From contig NZ_FNIE01000008.1 of the NCBI RefSeq assembly GCF_900103985.1, forward strand, positions 186,001 through 250,000: DNA of 64,000 bases, in the 5' to 3' direction. The notes beneath the pieces were generated by a model. It ran no database searches, was not told the DNA's origin, and saw only the letters and a list, made by a program, of their open reading frames with translations. This document shows, one piece after another, positions 7,062 through 14,456 of the stretch (position 1 is its first letter; each line of letters begins with the position of its first letter). The stretch is from Actinacidiphila guanduensis (lineage in GTDB: Bacteria; Actinomycetota; Actinomycetes; Streptomycetales; Streptomycetaceae). Position numbers and translations under genes: made by a program.

Positions 7062-9476
7062 ATGACCACCCCTCAGCGCGACCCGTCTGCACCGCCCAGT
7101 CGTCGGAGCTTTCTCGCTGCCGCTGGTGCGACCGGAGCCTTGGGGTCGCTTGCCGCGCTCGGCCTGCCGGCCTTCACCGCGAGCGCCGCGGAGCCGGACC
7201 GCCCCACGGGTGACCCGCGTCTCCCGCAGGACCGGGCGGTCCGGCTCTGGTACACCGCGCCCGCCTCGGCCGACGCGATGATCCAGCAGGCGCTGCCGGT
7301 GGGCAACGGCCGCCTCGGTGCCCTCGTCGGCGGTGACCCCGCCCAGGAGGCGGTCTACGTCACCGACGGCACCATGTGGACCGGCGGGCTCAACGACGTC
7401 CTGGACGACGACGGCCAGTTCCCCTACGAGCGGGTCGAGTTCGGCTCCTTCACCCAGCTCGCCCACCTCACCGTCGACCTGCCCGACCACACCCCCGGCA
7501 CCGTCACCGGCTACCGCCGCACCCTGGACCTCAGCAACGGCCTGGTCACCGCCGAGTACACGCATGCCGGCGGCACCCACCGCCGCGAGGTCTACGCCAG
7601 CCACCCCGACGACGCCGTGGTGCTCCACCTCACCCAGAGCGGCGGCAGCCGGCTCAGCGGGCACATCACCCTGGCCGGCACCCACGGCGAGACCACCGCG
7701 ACCTCGGCCGCCGACACCACCGGCTCGATCTCCGCCGCCTTCGCCAACGGGCTGCGCTACGCCGCCGCCGTCACCGCCACCAGCCGCACCGGCCGGGTCC
7801 GCGCCACCGCCACCGGGCTCGACTTCACCGGCTGCGCCGACCTGACGATCGTGCTCGCCGGCGGCACCGACTACGCGCCGGACGCCGCCCGCGGCTACCG
7901 CGACCCGGGCCTGGACCCGCTGGCGCTGGCCCGGCACAAGGCCACCGCCGCCGCCCGGCACGACCCCGCGCTCCTGCGCGCCACCCATGTCGCCGACCAC
8001 CGGCGGCTGTTCGACGCGCAGGACGTCTTCCTCGGCGCCTCCACCCCCGAGCAGCGCGCGGCCGACACCTGGACGAGGCTGCAGGCAAGAGCCGCGCAGG
8101 GCGCCGCCCCCGACCCCGAACTGGAGGCCGCCTACCTGCAGTTCGGCCGCTACCTGATGATCTCCGGCTCCCGCGACAGTGTGCCGCTGAACCTGCAGGG
8201 GCTGTGGCTGGACGGCAACGACCCGGACTGGATGGGCGATTACCACACCGACATCAACGTCCAGATGAACTACTGGATGGCCGACCGCGCGGGCCTGTCC
8301 GGCTGCTTCGACGCCTTCACCGACTACTGCCTGGCCCAGCTGCCCTCCTGGACCGACACCACGCGGCGGCTGTTCAACGACCCGCGCAACCGGTTCCGCA
8401 ACTCCTCGGGCAAGGTGGCCGGTTGGGCGGTGGCCTTCTCCACCAACATCCACGGCGGCTCCGGCTGGTGGTGGCACCCCGCGGCGAACGCCTGGATCGC
8501 CAACACCCTCTTCCAGCACTACGAGTTCACCCAGGACACCGGCACCCTGGCCCGCATCTACCCGCTGCTGAAGGGCGCCTGCGAGTTCTGGCAGGCCCGG
8601 CTGGTGTCCATGACGGTCACCGACCCGGCCACCGGGCAGGACCGCGAGGTGCTGGTGGACGACAAGGACTGGTCGCCCGAACAGGGTCCGCAGGACACCC
8701 GCGGCAACACCTACTCCCAGGAGCTGGTCTGGGCGCTGTTCGGCAACTTCCACACCGCCAGCACCCTGCTCGGCCGCGACGCCGCCCTGCGCGGCACCCT
8801 CGACGCCCTGCGCGACCGGCTCTACCTGCCGCAGATCAGCCCCACCAGCGGCTGGCTGGAGGAGTGGATGTCGCCGGACAACCTCGGCGAGGACCAGCAC
8901 CGCCACCTCTCGCCGCTGATCGGCTTCTTCCCCGGCGACCGGATCACCCTGGACTCCTCGCCGAAGGAGCTGACCGACGCGGTGCGCGCCCTGCTCGTCG
9001 CCCGCGGCATGGACTCCTACGGCTGGGCGAACGCCTGGCGGGCGCTGTGCTGGGCCCGGCTGAAGGACGCCGAGCGCGCCTACCAGCTGGTGACCACCAA
9101 CCTGCGGCCCTCGACCGCCAACAGCAACGGCTCGGCACTCAACCTCTTCGACATCTACCAGGTGGAGGCCGACCGCAGCATCTTCCAGATCGACGCCAAC
9201 TTCGGCACGCCCTCGGCGATGGTCGAGATGCTCGTCTACTCCCGGCCCGGCCGGGTCGAGCTGCTGCCCGCCCTGCCGCAGGCGTGGTCGGCGCAGGGCC
9301 GGATCACCGGCGTCGGCGTCCGCGGCGGCTTCACGCTCGACCTGGCCTGGCGGGACGGCAAGGTCACCGAGGCCACGCTGCACAGCGTCGGCGGCCGCGG
9401 CACCGAGGTCGTGGCCGCCGGCCGGACCCGGACGGTGGACCTGCGCCCGGGCGGCTCGGTGACGCTGCGCTGGTGA
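7062..9476 (+). CDS. Secreted GH95 alpha-L-fucosidase
   Basis: 804 aa with a Tat signal (SRRSFLAAAGATGALGSL) and a complete GH95 domain; family members invert terminal alpha-1,2-fucosides (or alpha-L-galactosides). It opens with RLWYTAPASADAMIQQALP and GNGRLGALVGG. The barrel carries the paired catalytic Asn residues of NVQMNYW, the Glu of DWSPEQGPQDTRGNTYSQ, and the Asp of FQIDANFGTPSAMVEM, all at positions expected from bifidobacterial AfcA. AGAGGAG lies 8 nt before the ATG. It is divergent from GH92 and followed by a strong hairpin. The fold and catalytic set are clear; fucose versus galactose preference cannot be read. Confidence 0.93.
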   Translation: MTTPQRDPSAPPSRRSFLAAAGATGALGSLAALGLPAFTASAAEPDRPTGDPRLPQDRAVRLWYTAPASADAMIQQALPVGNGRLGALVGGDPAQEAVYVTDGTMWTGGLNDVLDDDGQFPYERVEFGSFTQLAHLTVDLPDHTPGTVTGYRRTLDLSNGLVTAEYTHAGGTHRREVYASHPDDAVVLHLTQSGGSRLSGHITLAGTHGETTATSAADTTGSISAAFANGLRYAAAVTATSRTGRVRATATGLDFTGCADLTIVLAGGTDYAPDAARGYRDPGLDPLALARHKATAAARHDPALLRATHVADHRRLFDAQDVFLGASTPEQRAADTWTRLQARAAQGAAPDPELEAAYLQFGRYLMISGSRDSVPLNLQGLWLDGNDPDWMGDYHTDINVQMNYWMADRAGLSGCFDAFTDYCLAQLPSWTDTTRRLFNDPRNRFRNSSGKVAGWAVAFSTNIHGGSGWWWHPAANAWIANTLFQHYEFTQDTGTLARIYPLLKGACEFWQARLVSMTVTDPATGQDREVLVDDKDWSPEQGPQDTRGNTYSQELVWALFGNFHTASTLLGRDAALRGTLDALRDRLYLPQISPTSGWLEEWMSPDNLGEDQHRHLSPLIGFFPGDRITLDSSPKELTDAVRALLVARGMDSYGWANAWRALCWARLKDAERAYQLVTTNLRPSTANSNGSALNLFDIYQVEADRSIFQIDANFGTPSAMVEMLVYSRPGRVELLPALPQAWSAQGRITGVGVRGGFTLDLAWRDGKVTEATLHSVGGRGTEVVAAGRTRTVDLRPGGSVTLRW

Positions 9477-9482
9477 GACACG

Positions 9483-9521
9483 CCGGCGGGCCCGGTGCCG
9501 TCGAGGCACCGGGCCCGCCGG
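9483..9521. terminator. 17-bp perfect terminator hairpin
   Basis: Arms 9483-9499 and 9505-9521 pair perfectly across a GTCGA loop, just past the GH95 stop and before the convergent small membrane gene. No T tract follows. Confidence 0.7.
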
Positions 9522-9549
9522 GCGGGGGACCGGCGGCGGCCGCGAGCGG

Positions 9550-9720
9550 TCACCGCTTGCCGATCACCGCGAACATCAGCCACAGGAAGAAGGCCATCAG
9601 GTGCGCCACCGCCACGTAGACCAGCACGCGCAGGGTGGCCCCGCGCTCCTTCTGCCGCTCGCTGCCGTTGGTGGTGGGCACCACCACGGGGACAGGACGC
9701 GGACGGGTTCCTTCCGTCAT
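9550..9720 (-). CDS. Small single-pass membrane protein (DUF6126-like)
   Basis: 56 aa. A polar N-terminus with GSERQKERGATLR is followed by one hydrophobic segment, VLVYVAVAHLMAFFLWLMFAV, ending in GKR, so one transmembrane helix at the C-terminus is expected. From memory it resembles small actinobacterial proteins filed as DUF6126, which commonly sit beside XRE-cupin regulators; this is not verified here. Its ATG overlaps the stop of that regulator (ATGA), so the two are co-translated. Function unknown; it might be a membrane partner or sensor for the regulator. Confidence 0.75.
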   Translation of the reverse strand: MTEGTRPRPVPVVVPTTNGSERQKERGATLRVLVYVAVAHLMAFFLWLMFAVIGKR

Positions 9721-10349
9721 GATCGGCCTCCTCGTAGGTCGGCCGGCTGATGCGGGGTGATGCACAGCCCGGCCGTGTCGCTCTGCATGAGGGTGTGGAC
9801 GAACAGCAGGTCGACGCCCTCGCGGGTGCCGGCTGCCAGCTTGTGCGGCACGAGCGAGTCGAAGTGCGCCGAGTCGCCCGCGGCCAGGGTGTGCACCTGC
9901 TCGCCGAGCGTCAGCTCCAGCGCCCCGTGCGTGACGTAGAGCCACTCCTCGCCGGCGTGCACCCGCACCAGGGCCTCCTGCGCCCGGGCCGGCACGTGCA
10001 CCCGCAGCGCCTGCATGGCCCGCCCGGTGCCGCCGGCCCGCCAGTACGTCCACCCGCCCGCGGGCACCGGCGCCATGTCGGCCGCGCGTACGATGGGATC
10101 GGGTTCGGCCGCACTCTCGCCGAGCAGGTCCGAGACGGTGGTGCCGTAGAGCCGGGCGAGCCCGAGCAGTACCGGCAGCGAGGGCTGCCGCAGTCCGGAC
10201 TCCAGCCGGGACAGGTGCGCGGCGGACAGGCCCATGCGGTGGGCCGCGGCCTCCAGGGTGAGCCCGGCGGACCTGCGGCGCTCGCGCAGGCGGGGGGCGA
10301 GCACGAGGTCGTCGCCGGGAGCGGTGGCAGGTGCTGTGGCGTCGTCCAT
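9717..10349 (-). CDS. XRE-family regulator with C-terminal cupin
   Basis: 210 aa. Residues about 15-70 form a lambda-type helix-turn-helix (LRERRRSAGLTLEAAAHRMG followed by SAAHLSRLESGLRQPSL). Residues about 110-200 form a cupin (HAGEEWLYVTHGALELTLGE, then LAAGDSAHFDSLVPHKL) that would bind a small effector, as in SutR/PuuR-type repressors. I choose the ATG at 10349; the longer start at 10385 would lie inside the operator palindrome. Two near-identical palindromes at 10372-10405 immediately upstream suggest autorepression. It is coupled by ATGA to the small membrane protein. The effector cannot be read. Confidence 0.88.
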   Translation of the reverse strand: MDDATAPATAPGDDLVLAPRLRERRRSAGLTLEAAAHRMGLSAAHLSRLESGLRQPSLPVLLGLARLYGTTVSDLLGESAAEPDPIVRAADMAPVPAGGWTYWRAGGTGRAMQALRVHVPARAQEALVRVHAGEEWLYVTHGALELTLGEQVHTLAAGDSAHFDSLVPHKLAAGTREGVDLLFVHTLMQSDTAGLCITPHQPADLRGGRS

Positions 10350-10371
10350 GGCTTCATGGAACAGCAGGAAA

Positions 10372-10405
10372 TGCCTCTGAGGCAAAAAACTTGCCTCAGA
10401 GGCAA
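10372..10405. promoter_or_regulatory. Tandem palindromic operators TGCCTC-N-GAGGCA
   Basis: Two palindromes, 10372-10384 (TGCCTCTGAGGCA) and 10391-10405 (TTGCCTCAGAGGCAA), have centres 20 bp apart, two helical turns. They lie 23-56 bp before the XRE-cupin start, the expected place for an autoregulatory operator. Confidence 0.65.
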
Positions 10406-10446
10406 ATCACCGCGCGTCTGTGCACGTCGGGGCACGTCAGGGCGGG

Positions 10447-11751
10447 TCAGGCGGCTCCCGCGGCCCCTCCCAGCCCCGCCGCGGCGCCCACGGGCTCCGC
10501 GTCCGGGACCGGCCCCTCCGCCTCGCGCACCCCGCCGTCCAGCCGGTCCCACAGCCGCAGCAGCGGTGTCGCCATGGTGGTGGTCACCACCGCCACGAGC
10601 ACCAGCACGGTGAACATCGAGGACGACACGATGCCCTCGGAGAGCCCGACATTGATCGCGATCAGCTGCATCAGCCCGCGCGCATTCATCAGGGTGCCGA
10701 TCCGCAGCGCCACCGCCGGGCTCTGCCCGCTCCAGCGCGCCGCCGCCCAGCAGGCCCCGAACTTGCCCGCCACCGCGGCCGCCGTGCAGGCCAGCGCGAA
10801 GAGCAGCAGCGCGCTCTGGCCGAGCAGCCCGGTGTCGGTGTTCAGCCCGGAGTAGGTGAAGAACAGCGGCAGCAGCAGGGTGCGGCTGAGCGGGGCGGTC
10901 GCCTCCACCGCGCGGTCGACCTTCGCCGAGCGCGGGAAGGCCACACCGAGGCTGAAGGCACCGAAGACCGCGTACAGCCCGATCCGGTCGGTGTACCAGG
11001 CGGCCAGGCACAGCGCGAGCAGCATCACCAGCAGCAGTTGCTCGTGGTTCAGCCGCTCGATCCCGCGGGTGAGCGGGCCCCGGAAGCGCACCACCAGGGA
11101 GAGCACCACCACCATGCCGGCGGCGCCGCAGACGGCGAGCACCGCGGTGCCCGCGGTGCCGCGGGCCATGCTCACCACGCCGGCCAGCAGGATCCAGGCG
11201 ACCACGTCGTCGATCGCGCCGGCGGCCAGCGAGACGGTGCCGAAGGAGGTATGGGTGAGGTTGTTCTCGGTGATGATCCGGGCCAGCATCGGGAACGCGG
11301 TGATCGCCAGGGTGACGCCGACGAAAAGCACGGTCACGTGCAGCGGCACGCCGGGCGGCGAGGTGTGCACGGAGTTGTTCATGGCCCAGGTGACGCCGGC
11401 GCCGAGCGCGAGCGGCAGCGCGCTGCCGGCCGCCGAGATCATCGCGGCCGACCGCGCCACCGGCTTGATCCGGTCCATCCGGAACTCGTAGCCGGCCTGG
11501 AACATGAACAGCGTGAGGCCCAACTGCCCGGTGACGTACAGCATCGGGCGCATCTCGGCGGGGAAGACGTGGTGCTCGACGGAGGGCAGCAGCAGGCCGA
11601 GCACGGAGGGCCCGAGCAGCACGCCGGCGATCATCTCGGCGACGACGGGCGGCTGCCCGAGCGGTTTGAGCAGCAAGGTGACACCCCGGCAGACGACCAG
11701 GATGACGACGACGGCAAGCAGGAAAGCGGTTCCCAGTTCGGTGGTGGACAT
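10447..11751 (-). CDS. CPA2-type cation:proton antiporter
   Basis: 434 aa, almost entirely hydrophobic with about 12 transmembrane segments. The first is MSTTELGTAFLLAVVVILVV, and TM2 carries QPPVVAEMIAGVLLGPSVLG, the signature of KefB/NapA-like CPA2 exchangers. AITAFPMLARII and AAGAIDDVVAWILLA match the core helices; the Asp pair in AIDD is the likely ion/proton site. There is no RCK/TrkA-N domain; the C-terminus is short. It would exchange Na+ or K+ for H+ at the membrane. The ATG at 11751 is followed at once by TM1. It lies 126 bp downstream of the unusual P450 on the same strand and could be a tail gene of that operon. Confidence 0.85.
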   Translation of the reverse strand: MSTTELGTAFLLAVVVILVVCRGVTLLLKPLGQPPVVAEMIAGVLLGPSVLGLLLPSVEHHVFPAEMRPMLYVTGQLGLTLFMFQAGYEFRMDRIKPVARSAAMISAAGSALPLALGAGVTWAMNNSVHTSPPGVPLHVTVLFVGVTLAITAFPMLARIITENNLTHTSFGTVSLAAGAIDDVVAWILLAGVVSMARGTAGTAVLAVCGAAGMVVVLSLVVRFRGPLTRGIERLNHEQLLLVMLLALCLAAWYTDRIGLYAVFGAFSLGVAFPRSAKVDRAVEATAPLSRTLLLPLFFTYSGLNTDTGLLGQSALLLFALACTAAAVAGKFGACWAAARWSGQSPAVALRIGTLMNARGLMQLIAINVGLSEGIVSSSMFTVLVLVAVVTTTMATPLLRLWDRLDGGVREAEGPVPDAEPVGAAAGLGGAAGAA

Positions 11752-11877
11752 CGATGGGCGGCCCTTCGGCGGGAAGCGGCATGGGGGTTGTGGCGCTCCG
11801 GCCGGGGGCGGGCCCGGCGGTGCAGGTACGCGGTGGCGCCCGTGCACGGGTGGTGTCGGCGGTCCGGGATCGTGCGG

Positions 11878-13338
11878 TCAGTGCGGGTACGGGCAGCCGG
11901 ACGGGCCAGCGGTGCGCGGGATCGTGGCGGGACCGGCCGCGCCGGCCGCCTGCTGGCCGGGCAGCGGGTTGCCCTGGGTGTCGTGGTGGGCGAAGTAGGT
12001 CTCGGCCATCCGCAGCCGGCGGGCGTCGGCCACCATCCAGGTGCCCAGGCCCAGTTGGAGCAGGCTGCGGCCGAGGTCCTCCCAGCGGTCGCGCACCCGC
12101 AGGAAGGCGAGCACGGCGGCCCTGCGGTGGGCCGGCAGCCGGTGGCCGCGGCGGACCAGCAGGCAGGGTGCCCGGTGCGGGATCGGCCGGGTGTGGGAGA
12201 CCGAGGAGTGCAGGGTGAAGCGGGCCAGCACCTCGCGGGTGGCCGCGCGCATCACCACCGGCGAGAGCCGCCAGGCGGGGCACGGCCGGTTGGCCGCGAC
12301 ACCGAACGGGATGTGGTGCGCGTCCTTGGCCGAGATGCGGTCCCAGCGGCCGGGGTCGAAGACGTCCGGGTCCTCGTAACCGGTCGCGTGGTAGGCGGGA
12401 TAGTCGAAGCACAGCACGGTGCCGGCCGGGTAGCGGACGTCGCCGCCGAGGTCGATGTCGGCACTGGTGATGCGGTGCGCGATGCCGAACAGCGGGTACA
12501 TCCGCAGTGTCTCGTTGATGACGTTGCCCAGGTCGTGGTCGTCCTCCGGGTGCGCGGCCAGCCGCCGCTGGACGTCGGGGTGCTGGGCGAGCACCAGCAG
12601 CAGGTGGGCCATCGCCTCCGACATCTGCACCACCGCGGTGTTGAAGAAGGCGCCCTGCAGGTAGTGCGCCCGGTCGCGCGGGCCGGACAGCTCGGCGGGC
12701 AGCTCGTGCGGCAGGTCGCCGGCGGCGAGCCGGCGCAGCAGGTAGCGGGTCAGCCGGGCGCGCCTGCCCATGTGCCGCAGCCGGGTGTTCTTCAGCGAAT
12801 TGACGACGTCCTCGGCGTTGCCCGTGATCAGCTCGCGCACCCCCGGCGGGCACGGCTCGTGGAAGACCAGGCCGTGGAAGAACTCCGCCCACACCGGCAT
12901 CATCAGGTCCCGCAGCCGGACCAGTTCGACGTCGCCGGGCACCAGTTCGTCCAGCACCCGGGCGGCGCAGTCGGCGGCCGCCTTCGACAGCTGCGCGCTG
13001 CTGCCGGCCAGGATCGAGACGGTGGTACGGGCCACCGCGTCGTAGCGCGGCCCGGGTTCGAGGTGCTCCTGGTGGACCTCGGGGCCGGGGGAGAGCCAGT
13101 ACCAGAACAGGTCGGACAGGCCCGCGCCCTTGCTGCGGCCGTCGGCTGCCGGATGGGCGTAGAGCTCGGCGAACTGCTCCGGGCCGACGGTCTCGTTGGG
13201 CACGATGACGCCCTCGGGGCCGTTGACGGCGGCGAACACCCGCACCCGCAGGCCCACCAGCGCCTTGGGCAGCCAGTAAGGGGTGGAGAGCACGAACGCG
13301 GCCGCGGCCGCCTGCCGCACGGTCTTTCCCACTGTCAC
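11878..13338 (-). CDS. Divergent cytochrome P450 with PCP-type heme-cysteine loop
   Basis: 486 aa, longer than a typical soluble bacterial P450. The K-helix ETLRMYP (ExxR) and VFDPGRW region are clear. The cysteine loop reads IPFGVAANRPCPAW: the usual FxxGxRxCxG is stretched by one residue and replaced by a Pro-Cys-Pro, recalling heme-thiolate peroxidases. The I-helix region (GAFFNTAVVQMSEAM) lacks the acid-alcohol pair that activates O2. This suggests a peroxygenase, lyase or isomerase role rather than standard monooxygenation. A hydrophobic N-terminal stretch (AAAAAFVLSTPYWLPKALVG) may touch membrane. Its GTG start overlaps the stop of the FMN oxidase gene by 4 bp, so it is the third gene of a coupled operon. 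Family good, activity open. Confidence 0.75.
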   Translation of the reverse strand: MTVGKTVRQAAAAAFVLSTPYWLPKALVGLRVRVFAAVNGPEGVIVPNETVGPEQFAELYAHPAADGRSKGAGLSDLFWYWLSPGPEVHQEHLEPGPRYDAVARTTVSILAGSSAQLSKAAADCAARVLDELVPGDVELVRLRDLMMPVWAEFFHGLVFHEPCPPGVRELITGNAEDVVNSLKNTRLRHMGRRARLTRYLLRRLAAGDLPHELPAELSGPRDRAHYLQGAFFNTAVVQMSEAMAHLLLVLAQHPDVQRRLAAHPEDDHDLGNVINETLRMYPLFGIAHRITSADIDLGGDVRYPAGTVLCFDYPAYHATGYEDPDVFDPGRWDRISAKDAHHIPFGVAANRPCPAWRLSPVVMRAATREVLARFTLHSSVSHTRPIPHRAPCLLVRRGHRLPAHRRAAVLAFLRVRDRWEDLGRSLLQLGLGTWMVADARRLRMAETYFAHHDTQGNPLPGQQAAGAAGPATIPRTAGPSGCPYPH

Positions 13339-14456
13339 CAGGACCCCGCCTCCCCGATTCCCGGCAGGCCGGCCGGCCCGCGCCGGACGACCTGGTCGCG
13401 GCCGAGGTCGCGCGGGCCGCCCGCGCCGCACAGCGCCAGCACGTGTGCGGTGTCCTCCAGCAGGTGGGCGAGCACCCGGGCCACCCCGTCCTCGCCCTCG
13501 GCGGCCAGTCCCCACAGCACCGGCCGGCCGACGCCGACCGCGGTGGCGCCCAGCGCGAGCGCGGTCACGGCGTCGGAGCCGGAGCGCACCCCGCCGTCGA
13601 GCAGCACCGGCACGTGCCCGGCGACCGCGTCGGCGACCCGCGGCAGTGCCTCCGCCGCGGCGGGTGCGGCGTCGAGTTGGCGGCCGCCGTGGTTGGAGAC
13701 GACGATCCCGGCCACGCCCTCCTCGACCGCCCGGCGGGCGTCGGCGGGGTGCAGCACCCCCTTGAGCAGCACCGGCAGGCGGGTGGCGGCCTGCAGCCGG
13801 CGCAGGTCGGCCCAGCCCAGGGCGGGCGACATGGCGATGTCGCGGGTGCCGCCGGGCGGGGCGCCGGGCAGGCCGCGCATGTTCTCGGCGGCGTAGCCGG
13901 GCGGCAGGTCGTGGAAGCGGTTGCGGTCGTCGCGGGTGCGGCGGCCGAAGACGGGGGAGTCCGCGGTGACCACCAGGGCGGAGCAGCCGGCCTCCTCGGC
14001 CCGGCGCACCAGGGCCAGGGTGACCTCGCGCTCCGGCTGCAGGTAGAGCTGGAACCACACGGCCGCCGCGGGGTCCACGGCCCGGGCGGCCGCGGCCATC
14101 TCGCCGACGGTGGTGGTGGCTGCCATCGAGGCGGTCAGCACGGTGCCCGCGGCGGCGGCCGCTCGTGCGGTGGCCAACTCGCCGTCGCGGTGGGCGAGCC
14201 GGTGGAAGGCGGTGGGCGCGACCACGACGGGCTGCGTGCCCGGCGCCCCCGGCAGGTCCACGGCGGTGCGCGGCGGCCCGGCGGCGCGCAGCACCCGCGG
14301 CAGCAACGCGAGCCGGGCGAAGGCCCGTTCGTTCTCGGCCAGCGCCCGCTCGGTGCCGGCGCCGCCCTCGTAGAAGTCCAGGTGCACCGGGTCGAGCCGG
14401 GCCGCGGCCTTCTCGCGCAGTTCGGCGAGCAGGCCGCGGGCGGCGCCGCCGGTCAC
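13335..14456 (-). CDS. FMN-dependent alpha-hydroxy-acid oxidase/dehydrogenase
   Basis: 373 aa, full length for the glycolate/lactate/mandelate oxidase family. It oxidises a 2-hydroxy acid to the 2-keto acid with FMN. Visible are VVVAPTAFHRLAH (flavin pocket), FQLYLQPEREVT, VVTADSPVFGRRTRDDRNRF, the lysine of LLKGVLHPADA, the active-site His-Arg of VSNHGGRQLDAAP, and the phosphate-binding LLDGGVRSGSDAV and ALGATAVGVGRPVLWGL. The GTG at 14456 overlaps the upstream flavoprotein stop (GTGA), and its own stop overlaps the P450 start. In this setting it probably tailors an aryl or acyl hydroxy-acid intermediate. The substrate is unknown. Confidence 0.87.
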   Translation of the reverse strand: MTGGAARGLLAELREKAAARLDPVHLDFYEGGAGTERALAENERAFARLALLPRVLRAAGPPRTAVDLPGAPGTQPVVVAPTAFHRLAHRDGELATARAAAAAGTVLTASMAATTTVGEMAAAARAVDPAAAVWFQLYLQPEREVTLALVRRAEEAGCSALVVTADSPVFGRRTRDDRNRFHDLPPGYAAENMRGLPGAPPGGTRDIAMSPALGWADLRRLQAATRLPVLLKGVLHPADARRAVEEGVAGIVVSNHGGRQLDAAPAAAEALPRVADAVAGHVPVLLDGGVRSGSDAVTALALGATAVGVGRPVLWGLAAEGEDGVARVLAHLLEDTAHVLALCGAGGPRDLGRDQVVRRGPAGLPGIGEAGSW

